A stretch of DNA of 64,000 nt from Prevotella sp. UBA2754. GTDB taxonomy: Bacteria; Bacteroidota; Bacteroidia; Bacteroidales; Bacteroidaceae. Each line of letters opens with the position of its first letter. Position 1 is the first letter of the stretch. The DNA lies in the NCBI GenBank assembly GCA_002353295.1, contig DEJG01000022.1, forward strand, positions 52,535 to 116,534, given 5' to 3'. The position numbers and the translations under genes were made by a program. A model generated the notes under the pieces. That model did not search any database. It was not told the DNA's origin and saw only the letters and a program-made list of their open reading frames with translations. This document shows positions 1 through 8,282 of the stretch, piece after piece.

Positions 1-150
1 TTCGGTTCACTCTTCGATGCTAATCAGACTATGGTTTCAAAGATTGGTGATGGCAACTCTCTCGTTCAGGTAGTTGCTTGGTATGACAATGAGAACTCTT
101 ATACTTCTCAGATGGTTCGCACCATTAAGTACCTCGCTGAGCTGAAATAA
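1..150 (+). CDS. gapA: Glyceraldehyde-3-phosphate dehydrogenase, C-terminal end (partial)
   Basis: The window opens inside an open frame that ends with TAA at 148-150. The 49 visible residues contain VVAWYDNENSYTSQMVRT, which matches the highly conserved C-terminal catalytic-domain segment of phosphorylating GAPDH (WYDNE-x-x-Y, near the phosphate-binding region). The enzyme converts glyceraldehyde 3-phosphate, phosphate and NAD to 1,3-bisphosphoglycerate in cytoplasmic glycolysis. The start and the Rossmann domain lie outside the window. A strong terminator follows about 45 bases later, so it is probably the last gene of its transcript. Confidence 0.93.
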   Translation, partial: FGSLFDANQTMVSKIGDGNSLVQVVAWYDNENSYTSQMVRTIKYLAELK

Positions 151-194
151 GATAGTTATAAGCTGCCTAGCTAATAGCTATTGGCAAAATAAAG

Positions 195-226
195 GCCGTT
201 CGATTTTGTCGAACGGCTTTTTTTTT
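195..226 (+). terminator. Rho-independent terminator of gapA
   Basis: A perfect 9-bp stem GCCGTTCGA / TCGAACGGC (195-203 and 209-217) with a 5-base loop is followed by nine T residues (218-226). It ends the gapA transcript. Its loop supplies the -33 element of the luxS promoter. Confidence 0.93.
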
Positions 227-235
227 GTAACTTTG
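205..235 (+). promoter_or_regulatory. Bacteroidetes-type promoter of luxS
   Basis: TTTG (205-208), a 19-base spacer and TAACTTTG (228-235) match the Bacteroidetes -33/-7 pattern exactly. The predicted start site is near 242, giving a leader of about 13 bases before the luxS ATG at 255. The -33 element lies in the loop of the upstream terminator hairpin, so the two signals overlap. Confidence 0.75.
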
Positions 236-254
236 GCGACAAATAGTTAAAGAT

Positions 255-749
255 ATGGAAGTAATACAGAGTTTTACGATAGATCATACACGGCTGAAGC
301 CTGGGATTTATATTTCTCGTGACGATAAACAGTTTCGTACGTTCGATCTGCGTATTACAGAACCTAACAAAGAGCCTGCAGTGGCTCCTGCAGCGATGCA
401 TAGTATTGAGCATTTGATGGCTACATGGTTTCGTAATTCAGAGGTGAAGGACGATGTGGTTTATGTAGGTCCCATGGGCTGTTTGACAGGCATGTATATT
501 GTGATGACCGGTAATTATGGTGTGCAGCACATGCGTGAATTGACCATGCGGTGTCTGGAATGGATTCTTACTCAAAAGGAAGTGCCTGCTACAACGCCAG
601 AGACTTGTGGTAATTATCTGCTTCATGATTTGCCTATGTGCAAGTGGGAATGTCAACGTTATTTGAATCGTCTCCGAGATGATTTTCATTGTGAATATAA
701 CCAGTTGCAGGTAACACTTGGAGATGGTAAAGTGTTTGCTGATGCCTAA
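255..749 (+). CDS. luxS: S-ribosylhomocysteine lyase LuxS
   Basis: LuxS cleaves S-ribosylhomocysteine to homocysteine and 4,5-dihydroxy-2,3-pentanedione, the AI-2 precursor, in the activated methyl cycle. The 164-residue protein has the usual family length. The metal site is visible as HSIEH (His49, His53) plus Cys118 in TCGNYLLHDL. Glu52 and Cys76 (in PMGCLTGMY) match the catalytic acid/base residues. The ATG at 255 sits just downstream of a good promoter. miaA starts 12 bases after the stop, so luxS is probably the first gene of a luxS-miaA-lipid kinase transcript. Confidence 0.96.
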   Translation: MEVIQSFTIDHTRLKPGIYISRDDKQFRTFDLRITEPNKEPAVAPAAMHSIEHLMATWFRNSEVKDDVVYVGPMGCLTGMYIVMTGNYGVQHMRELTMRCLEWILTQKEVPATTPETCGNYLLHDLPMCKWECQRYLNRLRDDFHCEYNQLQVTLGDGKVFADA

Positions 750-761
750 ATATAAACAAAG

Positions 762-1709
762 GTGGAAAAACAACTGATAACCATACTCGGGCCTACGGCT
801 AGCGGTAAGACGACGTTGGCAACTGCTTTGGCTCAAGAAGTTGGGGGAGAAATTATTTCTGCCGACTCACGCCAGGTATATCGCCGTATGGATATCGGAA
901 CAGGCAAAGATTTAGCCGATTATCACGTGGTCGGCCATTCTGTTGTAGACATTCCCTATCATCTGATTGATATTTGTGAACCGGGCACAAAATATAACCT
1001 TTTCCAATATCAACAAGACTTCTTTGATGTCTACCAAGATATACGGAGAAGAGGAAATCGGCCTATTCTCTGTGGTGGTACAGGTCTTTATATTGAAGCC
1101 GTACTGAAAGGATACAAATTATCACCCGTGCCTCAAAATGTAGAACTTCGGACCAGTCTAGAAGGAAAAAGCCTGGAGGAGTTGACGCAGATATTGGTGG
1201 AACTGAAAGAGAAAAACGGTTCAAACATGCATAACAAGACCGATGTGGATTCTTGTCAGCGTGCTATACGTGCAATAGAGATTGAAACCTTCAATTTGGA
1301 ACATCCCACTCCTCGCCGTGAACTTCCTCCCGTTGAGTCACTGATTATTGGGGTAAATATCGATAGAGATGAACGTAGAAAGAAGATTACGCATCGATTG
1401 AAGGTAAGACTCGAAGAAGGGATGATCGACGAGGTGAAAGGGCTGATGGATGAAGGAATTCCTGCAGATGACCTGATTTATTATGGGTTGGAGTATAAAT
1501 ATGTGACGGAATATCTGATAGGTAGACTGACATACGACGAGATGTTCGAACGACTAGAAATAGCCATTCACCAATTTGCCAAGCGTCAAATGACTTGGTT
1601 TCGCGGTATGGAGCGTCGTGGTTTCACAATCCATTGGATAGATGCCATGCTCCCCATGGAAGAAAAAGTAAATATAATTAGGAATTTAATGATGGACTTT
1701 GAACTATGA
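762..1709 (+). CDS. miaA: tRNA dimethylallyltransferase MiaA
   Basis: MiaA transfers a dimethylallyl group to N6 of A37 in tRNAs that read UNN codons. The 315-residue protein starts with the P-loop GPTASGKT (10-17), followed by DSRQVYRRMDIGTGK, GGTGLYIEAVLKG and, near the C-terminus, YGLEYKYVTEYL and FAKRQMTWFRG, all typical of the family. The start is GTG at 762, because the P-loop lies only nine residues in and no ATG is available before it. The stop codon overlaps the next ATG (ATGA), indicating translational coupling. Confidence 0.95.
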   Translation: MEKQLITILGPTASGKTTLATALAQEVGGEIISADSRQVYRRMDIGTGKDLADYHVVGHSVVDIPYHLIDICEPGTKYNLFQYQQDFFDVYQDIRRRGNRPILCGGTGLYIEAVLKGYKLSPVPQNVELRTSLEGKSLEELTQILVELKEKNGSNMHNKTDVDSCQRAIRAIEIETFNLEHPTPRRELPPVESLIIGVNIDRDERRKKITHRLKVRLEEGMIDEVKGLMDEGIPADDLIYYGLEYKYVTEYLIGRLTYDEMFERLEIAIHQFAKRQMTWFRGMERRGFTIHWIDAMLPMEEKVNIIRNLMMDFEL

Positions 1710-2635
1710 ATTCAGAACTAAATACAAGGTGGGGCATACTGTATTGCCCAAAGAGGCGTAGCGGAAAGTATAGAGAACGTATACAGAAAGTACTGGATGA
1801 GCGTCAGGTGCAATATGATTTTGTACAGAGTGAGTCGACGGACAGTGTAGAACGACTTGTGTCGATGTTGATTCATAATGGATATAAAACCATCATTGTA
1901 GTAGGCGGAGATTCTGCCTTGAACGATGCCGTCAACTGCTTGATGAAAGAAGAAAAACAAGTACGCGACTCCGTTGCCTTGGGTGTGATTCCTAATGGCG
2001 TGATAAACGACTTTGCCCGCTATTGGGAATTCAAGGAAAGTAATTTGGAACAAACAGTAGATTGGCTGATCAAACGCCGTATACGCCAAGTAGATTTAGG
2101 ATGTATTCGCTATACGAACAAAAAGGGCGAACAGTGTCATCGTTATTTCCTTAACTGTATCAATATCGGCTTGATTGCCGATGTGATGAATATGCGTCGT
2201 CAGACACGTTCACTATTGGGGTCACGTACGCTGTCGTTCATTGTTTCCATTTTCCTAATGATTTTTCACCGCATGGACTATAAGATGCATGTAAAAATCA
2301 ATTCAGATGTTATCAATCGGAAAGTGATGACTATGTGTATAGGTAGTGGTCCTGGATATGGTCAGACTCCCAATGCCGTTCCTTATAATGGATTGCTGGA
2401 TGTCTCAATGGTATATCACACAGGCATACTACAAGTGTTTGCCGGCGTGTGGTTGTTGATTACAGGCAGATTCCTTAATCATCGTAGTGTACATCCCTAC
2501 CGTACTCGTGAAGTCAAGGTGGAGGAGGCAAAACATGCTTTGGTCAGTGTGGATGGACGATTGATGGGTACACCTGTGGGGGCGTACCATATTGATGTTG
2601 AACAAGAAATAATTAATTTCTTGATTCCAGATTAA
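1706..2635 (+). CDS. Diacylglycerol/lipid kinase family protein (YegS/DgkB-like)
   Basis: This 309-residue protein has the two-domain layout of the diacylglycerol/sphingosine kinase family, which phosphorylates lipid hydroxyls with ATP at the inner membrane. The ATP-site segments are recognisable but diverged: VVVGGDSALNDAVN stands where GGDGTxNEV is usual, and IPNGVINDFAR replaces the usual L/I-P-x-GTxNDFAR. The C-terminal YNGLLDVSMV matches the common DGLLDV segment. Because the GDGT core reads GDSA, activity is uncertain; the divergence may be typical of this lineage. It overlaps miaA by four bases, and its stop overlaps the convergent Crp-family gene by four bases. Confidence 0.82.
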   Translation: MNSELNTRWGILYCPKRRSGKYRERIQKVLDERQVQYDFVQSESTDSVERLVSMLIHNGYKTIIVVGGDSALNDAVNCLMKEEKQVRDSVALGVIPNGVINDFARYWEFKESNLEQTVDWLIKRRIRQVDLGCIRYTNKKGEQCHRYFLNCINIGLIADVMNMRRQTRSLLGSRTLSFIVSIFLMIFHRMDYKMHVKINSDVINRKVMTMCIGSGPGYGQTPNAVPYNGLLDVSMVYHTGILQVFAGVWLLITGRFLNHRSVHPYRTREVKVEEAKHALVSVDGRLMGTPVGAYHIDVEQEIINFLIPD

Positions 2636-3339
2636 CCGTTCATTGAGATTTTATGTAACTTGGTTTCGTCAAGAATCTTAATGCGTCGCCCGTCAGTAAC
2701 AACGAGATATTCAGAAGCGAAGGCTGACAGCGTGCGGATAGCATTACTGGTCGTCATGTTCGACAGATTGGCCAAGTCTTCACGGCTGAGACTGACGGCA
2801 AGTGTTTTTCCGTCATCTTCAACACCATATTTGTTTTTCAGGCGAAGCAATGCTTCTGCCAGGCGCCCACGAATATGTTTTTGCGTCAGATTGACCGTCT
2901 GTTCATCTGCATGTCCTAGTAGACTGGCTAATTGCTTGATGAAATATAAAGCAACATCGTTATTTTCATGAATAATTTTAATAATGACAGGAAGAGGAAT
3001 CTGACATACCGTTGCTGAATCAAGTGCAGAAGCAGAAGTACTGTAATGAACACCGACAAAACCGGCGCGATAGCCGAAGAATCCTTCCGGCTTTGCCATG
3101 CGGACAATCTGTGGGCGTCCACCAATACCCTCCTTGAAAATTTTTACTTTTCCTTTAGAAAGACAAAATAAATATTGAGGAGTATCTTGCTCGTGATAGA
3201 TAAATTCATTTTTTTTGAATTTTTCAAGTGTCGTATATTTTAAGAGGAGAATACGTTGATCCTCTGTGAGGAGTTCCCACAAGTCTTTCAATGCTTGTGT
3301 GATTTGTTCTCTTTCTGTTTCTTTCCCTAATATTACCAT
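2632..3339 (-). CDS. Crp/Fnr-family transcriptional regulator
   Basis: The 235-residue protein has an N-terminal cyclic-nucleotide-binding-like beta roll (about 25-145; it includes GKVKIFKEGIGG and a PEGFFGYRAGF turn), a long dimer helix and a C-terminal Crp-type helix-turn-helix (about 165-230, LSREDLANLSNMTTSNAIRT). The ligand is unknown; the cAMP-contact Arg/Ser pair of CRP is not evident. The longer ORF starting at 3390 is rejected because a TACTTTTG -7 box at 3369-3376 places transcription start near 3362, so the ATG at 3339 is used. It is convergent with the lipid kinase gene and divergent from the glycogen cluster, which it could plausibly regulate (inference). Confidence 0.85.
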   Translation of the reverse strand: MVILGKETEREQITQALKDLWELLTEDQRILLLKYTTLEKFKKNEFIYHEQDTPQYLFCLSKGKVKIFKEGIGGRPQIVRMAKPEGFFGYRAGFVGVHYSTSASALDSATVCQIPLPVIIKIIHENNDVALYFIKQLASLLGHADEQTVNLTQKHIRGRLAEALLRLKNKYGVEDDGKTLAVSLSREDLANLSNMTTSNAIRTLSAFASEYLVVTDGRRIKILDETKLHKISMNG

Positions 3340-3368
3340 GTCTGCAATATATTCTTGTAACGAATATG

Positions 3369-3376
3369 CAAAAGTA
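3369..3376 (-). promoter_or_regulatory. -7 box of the Crp-family gene
   Basis: The minus strand reads TACTTTTG, a match to TAnnTTTG. No -33 TTTG occurs at the usual spacing. Its position decides the translation start at 3339 rather than 3390. Confidence 0.55.
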
Positions 3377-3468
3377 ACATAAAAGTACAAAATACTATTC
3401 TTTTTTCCGTGAATAATCTTCTACTTTGAGAAAAATAAAGCTATTTCACAAAAAAAACCTCTTTTTAT

Positions 3469-3499
3469 TTTGTAATCACACCGAAATTGAGTACTTTTG
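3469..3499 (+). promoter_or_regulatory. Promoter of the glycogen/alpha-glucan cluster
   Basis: TTTG (3469-3472), a 19-base spacer and TACTTTTG (3492-3499). The predicted start site near 3506 gives a leader of about 38 bases before the debranching enzyme ATG at 3544. Confidence 0.75.
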
Positions 3500-3543
3500 G
3501 GAATTGAAAACAAATCTAAAACTAACACCTTAAAATAGGAACT

Positions 3544-5526
3544 ATGAGTTATTTGCGATTAGAAAAAGCTGTAATGACCAACCTGGAGGAGTCGCTCCGT
3601 CGTGAATTGCTTCGAACAAACCGTTCTGGCGCTTATAGTGCTTCTACCCTCGTAGACTGCAATACGCGCAAGTATCATGGTCTGCTCGTTGTTCCCGTGC
3701 CGGAATTAGATGACGAAAATCATGTTTTGTTGTCATCGCTCGACTGCACGGTAATTCAGCACGGTGCTGAGTTTAATCTCGGACTCCACAAGTATCAGGG
3801 AAACAATTTCAGCCCTAAAGGTCACAAGTACATCCGTGAGTTTACTTGTGATGTAGTGCCTACCACACTCTATCGTGTTGGTGGCGTGTTGTTAAAACGA
3901 GAAACAATCTTCCAGGCTTATGAGGACAGAATCCTTATTCGCTATACACTGGAAGATGCTCATTCGGCTACGACGTTGCGTTTCCGTCCGTTCTTGGCCT
4001 TCCGTTCAGTAAGGCAGTTTACACATGAGAACTCGACGGCATCTCGTGAATATCATGAGGTAGACAACGGTATCAAGACTTGTATGTATGCCGGCTATCC
4101 CGATCTTTACATGCAGTTCAACAAGAAGAATGAGTTTGTATTTCAGCCCGACTGGTATCGTGGTGTGGAATATCCAAAAGAGCAGGAACGTGGATATGCT
4201 TCTAATGAAGACCTGTATGTGCCCGGCTATTTCGAAGTTTCCATCAAGAAGGGGGAGAGCATTATCTTTGCAGCTTCCACCAAGGAAATTAAGAGTAGCA
4301 GTCTGAAGGCTCTTTTCCAGAAAGAGATTGATGTGCGCCAGCCTCGTGACAATTTCTATCATTGCTTGGTAGCTGCCGCCCACCAGTTCCATTTCCGCGA
4401 TCGTCGTAGTGGCAGTTCGGCAGAGCATCTTGATGATAATGACGACCGCTACCTGTTGGCTGGTTATCCTTGGTTTAAAGCACGTGCTCGTGATACTTTT
4501 ATTGCCCTGCCGGGTCTAACATTGGCTATTGGCGAGCAGGATTACTTCGAACACGTCATGAAAACGGCAGAAAAAGGGCTCCGTGAGTTTATGGAAGGCA
4601 AACCACTCAGTGTGAAAATCTATGAGATTGAACATCCGGATGTTCCTCTGTGGGCAGTATGGGCTATTCAGCAGTATGCGAAAGACGCTGGCTTGGAAAA
4701 AGGCTATAAGATGTACGGTAAACTGGTGAAGGATATCGTCAATTATGTCATCAAAGGTGGCAACGCCAATATGCGTCTGGATGAGAATGGATTACTTTAT
4801 GCCAATGGTCGCGACAAGGCTATTACATGGATGAATTCCACAGCAAATGGTCGTCCGGTAGTGCCTCGTTCCGGTTATATAGTAGAGTTTAATGCGCTGT
4901 GGTATAACGCTTTGAAGTTCTGTGCTTCACAGGAGAATGAATTCGGCGACAAGAAGTATGCTGCCAAACTTGAAAAGTATGCAGAACTCTGCAAGACTTC
5001 TTTTGTGGAAACTTTCCTCAATGAGTATGGCTATTTGCTGGATTATGTAGATGGCAATATGATGGACTGGAGTGTTCGCCCCAATATGATATTCGCTGTT
5101 GCTTTCGACTATTCTCCACTATCACAGGAGCAGAAGAAGAGCGTGCTGGATATCTGTACCCGCGAATTGCTCACACCGAAGGGCTTGCGTTCTCTCTCTC
5201 CAAAGAGTGGAGGCTATAATCCAATGTATGTAGGTCCACAGACCCAACGCGACTATGCTTATCATCAGGGAACTGCTTGGCCTTGGTTGGGTGGATTCTA
5301 TATGGAGGCTTGTCTGAAAATCTACAAACGCACTCGCTTGAGTTTTGTAGAACGCCAGATGGTAGGTTATGAGGATGAAATCAACTATCACGCACTCGGA
5401 ACAATCAGTGAATTGTTTGATGGCAACCCGCCATTCCACGGACGTGGAGCAATGGCCTTTGCCATGAATGTTGCTGAGATTCTGCGTACGCTGAAATTGT
5501 TGGAGAAATATTCATATCAAAAGTAA
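3544..5526 (+). CDS. Glycogen debranching enzyme (amylo-alpha-1,6-glucosidase type)
   Basis: The 660-residue protein has the two-part layout of bacterial/archaeal-type debranching enzymes. An N-terminal beta-sandwich domain (about 20-270) includes NTRKYHGLLV, and an (alpha/alpha)6 catalytic domain (about 300-650) includes AGYPWFKARARDTFIALPGL and TAWPWLGGFYMEA. It would hydrolyse alpha-1,6 branch stubs of glycogen or other alpha-glucans in the cytoplasm. No signal peptide is seen. It is the first gene of a three-gene cluster with a GT4 enzyme 17 bases downstream and a GH57-like gene after that, a common Bacteroidetes grouping for glycogen turnover. Confidence 0.93.
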   Translation: MSYLRLEKAVMTNLEESLRRELLRTNRSGAYSASTLVDCNTRKYHGLLVVPVPELDDENHVLLSSLDCTVIQHGAEFNLGLHKYQGNNFSPKGHKYIREFTCDVVPTTLYRVGGVLLKRETIFQAYEDRILIRYTLEDAHSATTLRFRPFLAFRSVRQFTHENSTASREYHEVDNGIKTCMYAGYPDLYMQFNKKNEFVFQPDWYRGVEYPKEQERGYASNEDLYVPGYFEVSIKKGESIIFAASTKEIKSSSLKALFQKEIDVRQPRDNFYHCLVAAAHQFHFRDRRSGSSAEHLDDNDDRYLLAGYPWFKARARDTFIALPGLTLAIGEQDYFEHVMKTAEKGLREFMEGKPLSVKIYEIEHPDVPLWAVWAIQQYAKDAGLEKGYKMYGKLVKDIVNYVIKGGNANMRLDENGLLYANGRDKAITWMNSTANGRPVVPRSGYIVEFNALWYNALKFCASQENEFGDKKYAAKLEKYAELCKTSFVETFLNEYGYLLDYVDGNMMDWSVRPNMIFAVAFDYSPLSQEQKKSVLDICTRELLTPKGLRSLSPKSGGYNPMYVGPQTQRDYAYHQGTAWPWLGGFYMEACLKIYKRTRLSFVERQMVGYEDEINYHALGTISELFDGNPPFHGRGAMAFAMNVAEILRTLKLLEKYSYQK

Positions 5527-5543
5527 AATAGGAGGAGAAGACT

Positions 5544-6815
5544 ATGAAAGTATTAATGTTTGGATGGGAGTATCCTCCTCACGTATTCGGTGGACTTGCC
5601 ACTGCTAACTATGGTATCTCTCAGGGCTTGCATGCTCAGGGTGATATGGATATCACACTATGTCTGCCAAAACCTTTTGGCGATGAAGACCGCACTGCCT
5701 GCAATATTGTGGCTATGAACGCTGTGCCCATAGCTTGGCGTGATGTCAACTACGACTATGTGCGCGACCGCGTGGGCAATATAATGGATCCCGATCTGTA
5801 TTTTAGATTGCGCGACCATATCTATGCCGATTTCAATTATATGCACGTCAATGATTTGGGTGCCATGGAGTTCGCTGGTGGTTATCCCGGCAATCTGCAT
5901 GAGGAAATCAACAATTACTCAATAATAGCCGGTGTGGTGGCTCGTACGTTTGATTTTGATATCATTCATGCACACGACTGGTTGACCTATCCTGCCGGTA
6001 TTCATGCTAAGCAGGTAAGCGGTAAGCCACTTTGTATTCACGTTCATGCTACCGATTTTGACCGCTCTCGTGGAAAGGTGAACCCAACCGTTTATTCTAT
6101 TGAGAAAAATGGTATGGACTGGGCAGACTGCATCATGTGTGTATCAGAACTGACTCGTCAAACAGTGATACATCAGTATCATCAGGATCCACGTAAGTGC
6201 TTCACCGTTCATAATGCCGTTTATCCTCTGCCCGAAGAGTATCAGGCTATTCCTCGTCCAGACCATACAGGCAAGGACAAGGTGGTCACCTTCCTCGGTC
6301 GTATCACGATGCAGAAGGGTCCAGAGTATTTCGTTGAGGCTGCCAATATGGTCATTCGCCGCACACGTAATGTTCGTTTCTGTATGGCAGGTTCTGGTGA
6401 TATGATGGATGCTATGATTCATTTGGCAGCTGAACGCGGTATAGCCGATCGTTTCCACTTCCCAGGATTTATGCGAGGTAAACAGGTATATGAGTGTTTG
6501 AAAGACTCTGATGTCTATGTGATGCCATCTGTTTCTGAACCTTTCGGTATCTCGCCGTTGGAGGCTATGCAGTGTGGCACACCTTCTATTATCTCTAAGC
6601 AATCTGGTTGTGCAGAGATTCTCCATAATTGTATCAAGGTCGACTATTGGGACATTCATGCACTGGCTGATGCCATCTATAGCATATGTGCCAACGACAG
6701 TCTCTTCCAGTATCTAAAGGAAGAAGGTAAGAAAGAAGTGGACCAGATTACTTGGGAGAAAGTGGGCGCATGGATTGCAACGCTGTATAAGAGAACCTTA
6801 GGATGGGAACAGTAA
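5544..6815 (+). CDS. GT4-family glycosyltransferase, glycogen synthase-like
   Basis: The 423-residue GT-B protein starts with a glycogen/starch synthase-like N-terminus (MKVLMFGWEYPPHVFGGLAT). The C-terminal nucleotide-sugar site carries the E-x7-E signature in EPFGISPLEAMQCG (about residue 334-347), and GRITMQKGPEYFVEA marks the second Rossmann domain. It probably adds glucose to an alpha-glucan chain; whether the donor is ADP- or UDP-glucose cannot be read from the sequence. It has an unusually strong AGGAGG ribosome site for a Bacteroidetes gene (around 5530-5535). It lies between the debranching enzyme and the GH57-like gene. Confidence 0.9.
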   Translation: MKVLMFGWEYPPHVFGGLATANYGISQGLHAQGDMDITLCLPKPFGDEDRTACNIVAMNAVPIAWRDVNYDYVRDRVGNIMDPDLYFRLRDHIYADFNYMHVNDLGAMEFAGGYPGNLHEEINNYSIIAGVVARTFDFDIIHAHDWLTYPAGIHAKQVSGKPLCIHVHATDFDRSRGKVNPTVYSIEKNGMDWADCIMCVSELTRQTVIHQYHQDPRKCFTVHNAVYPLPEEYQAIPRPDHTGKDKVVTFLGRITMQKGPEYFVEAANMVIRRTRNVRFCMAGSGDMMDAMIHLAAERGIADRFHFPGFMRGKQVYECLKDSDVYVMPSVSEPFGISPLEAMQCGTPSIISKQSGCAEILHNCIKVDYWDIHALADAIYSICANDSLFQYLKEEGKKEVDQITWEKVGAWIATLYKRTLGWEQ

Positions 6816-6817
6816 AG

Positions 6818-6841
6818 GTAAAAAAGTAAAAAGGTAAAAAA
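6818..6841 (+). repeat. Octamer tandem repeat (GTAAAAAR x3)
   Basis: Three exact-period copies of GTAAAAA(A/G) at 6818-6825, 6826-6833 and 6834-6841, immediately after the TAA of the glycosyltransferase and in the gap before the GH57-like gene. Compare the octamer repeat at 47095-47118. Confidence 0.8.
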
Positions 6842-6852
6842 CGAAAAAGATT

Positions 6853-8241
6853 ATGAAAACAATTTGTTTATATTTCGAGATACATCAGATTATTCATCTG
6901 AAGCGCTATCGTTTCTTCGATATCGGTACCGATCATTATTACTATGATGATTATGAGAACGAGCGTAGTATCAGTGACATTGCTGAGCGTAGCTATATGC
7001 CAGCCCTGAATGCCATCAGCGACATGATTCGTGACAATGGCAAGGATTTCAAGGTAGCATTCTCGCTTTCAGGTGTAGGTATCGAGCAGTTGGAAATGCA
7101 TGCTCCACAGGTCTTGGAGAAGTTGCAAGAGTTGAACAGCACTGGTTGTGTTGAGTTCTTGGCCGAGCCTTACTCTCACGGTTTGTCTTCTTTGGCTAAC
7201 GAAGAGACCTTCGCACTGGATGTGAAGAAGCAGTGCCAGAAAATAGAAGAGTACTTCGGCAAGAAGCCAACAGTTCTCCGCAACTCTTCTCTTATCTATA
7301 GCGATGATATCGGAGGTCAGGTAGCTGCTATGGGTTTCAAAGGTATGCTGACAGAAGGTGCCAAGCACGTACTGGGTTGGAAGTCGCCTCACTATGTCTA
7401 TAACTGTAACATCGCCCCCAACCTGAAACTGTTGCTTCGTGATGTAGAGTTGTCAGATGATATCTCGCTGCGTTTCAATAATGCAGACTGGGATGGTTAT
7501 CCATTGTTTGCCGATGCATATATCGACCGTATTGCTCGTCTGCCTGAAGAGGAACAGATCATCAATATCTTCATGGAACTTTCTGCATTAGGTATCGCTC
7601 AGCCACTAAGTTCTAATATCCTCGACTTCTTGAAGGCGCTGCCTGCATGTGCTAAGGAGAAGGGTATTACATTCTCTACGCCTACCGAAATCTGCATGAA
7701 GGTGAAGAGTGTAAGCAACCTGGATGTGCCTGATACTCTGTCGTGGGTAGACGAAGAGCGCGATGTTTCATGCTGGTTAGGTAACGCCATGCAGCGTGAG
7801 GCATTCAACAAACTTTATAGTGTTGCTGATCGCGTGCGTATTGCCAACGAGCCACGTATCAATCAGGACTGGGATTATCTGCAGGCCAGCAACAACTTCC
7901 GCTTTATGACCACCAAACCTTCTAACGTTGGTCTGGACCGTGGTATCTACAGCGGACCGTTTGATGCCTTCACCAATTATATGAATATTCTGGGTGACTT
8001 CATCAACAGAGTGAATGCGCTGTATCCTCCTGAAATCGACAACGAGGAACTCAATGCACTGCTCACGACCATTCGCAATCAGGGTGATGAGATTGAGTAT
8101 AAGGACGAGGAAATCACTCGTTTGAAGGCTCGCCTGTCGAAATATGAGTCTCCTGAGGAGGAAAAGCCTGCCAAGAAGGCGGCTCCTAAGAAAGCTCCAG
8201 CAAAAAAGGCTCCAGCCAAGAAGGCAGCTCCTAAGAAATAA
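6853..8241 (+). CDS. GH57 alpha-amylase-like protein, catalytic residues apparently substituted
   Basis: The 462-residue protein has a GH57 fold signature: His11-Gln12 in EIHQIIHLKRYRFF (region 1), EFLAEPYSHGL, LGFKG-type MGFKGMLTEG, and a long helical C-terminus. Where active GH57 enzymes carry the nucleophile Glu (typically RNTELIY) this protein reads RNSSLIYSD, with Ser146. Where the acid/base Asp is expected (typically FMDYETFGEH) it reads FMELSALGIA, with Glu242. GH57-like homologues with such changes are, from memory, known in Bacteroidetes, so it may bind alpha-glucan rather than hydrolyse it (inference). The tail from about residue 436 is a repetitive Lys/Ala/Pro sequence (AAPKKAPAKK) like histone H1-type tails. 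It is the last gene of the cluster. Confidence 0.85.
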   Translation: MKTICLYFEIHQIIHLKRYRFFDIGTDHYYYDDYENERSISDIAERSYMPALNAISDMIRDNGKDFKVAFSLSGVGIEQLEMHAPQVLEKLQELNSTGCVEFLAEPYSHGLSSLANEETFALDVKKQCQKIEEYFGKKPTVLRNSSLIYSDDIGGQVAAMGFKGMLTEGAKHVLGWKSPHYVYNCNIAPNLKLLLRDVELSDDISLRFNNADWDGYPLFADAYIDRIARLPEEEQIINIFMELSALGIAQPLSSNILDFLKALPACAKEKGITFSTPTEICMKVKSVSNLDVPDTLSWVDEERDVSCWLGNAMQREAFNKLYSVADRVRIANEPRINQDWDYLQASNNFRFMTTKPSNVGLDRGIYSGPFDAFTNYMNILGDFINRVNALYPPEIDNEELNALLTTIRNQGDEIEYKDEEITRLKARLSKYESPEEEKPAKKAAPKKAPAKKAPAKKAAPKK

Positions 8242-8245
8242 CAAA

Positions 8246-8282
8246 AAAAGAAATCCTCTCAGTACGAGAGGATTTCTTTTTT
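8246..8282. terminator. Bidirectional terminator between GH57-like and GH3 genes
   Basis: A 15-bp perfect stem (8246-8260 with 8266-8280; core AAATCCTCTC / GAGAGGATTT) and a 5-base loop. A-rich and T-rich flanks on opposite sides let it end transcripts from both strands. The stop codon of the GH3 gene (8281-8283) lies at its edge. Confidence 0.92.

Noticed and set aside
3340..3390. Extension of the Crp-family ORF to an ATG at 3390
   Set aside because: The extra 17 codons lie across a TACTTTTG -7 box, so they would precede the predicted transcription start.
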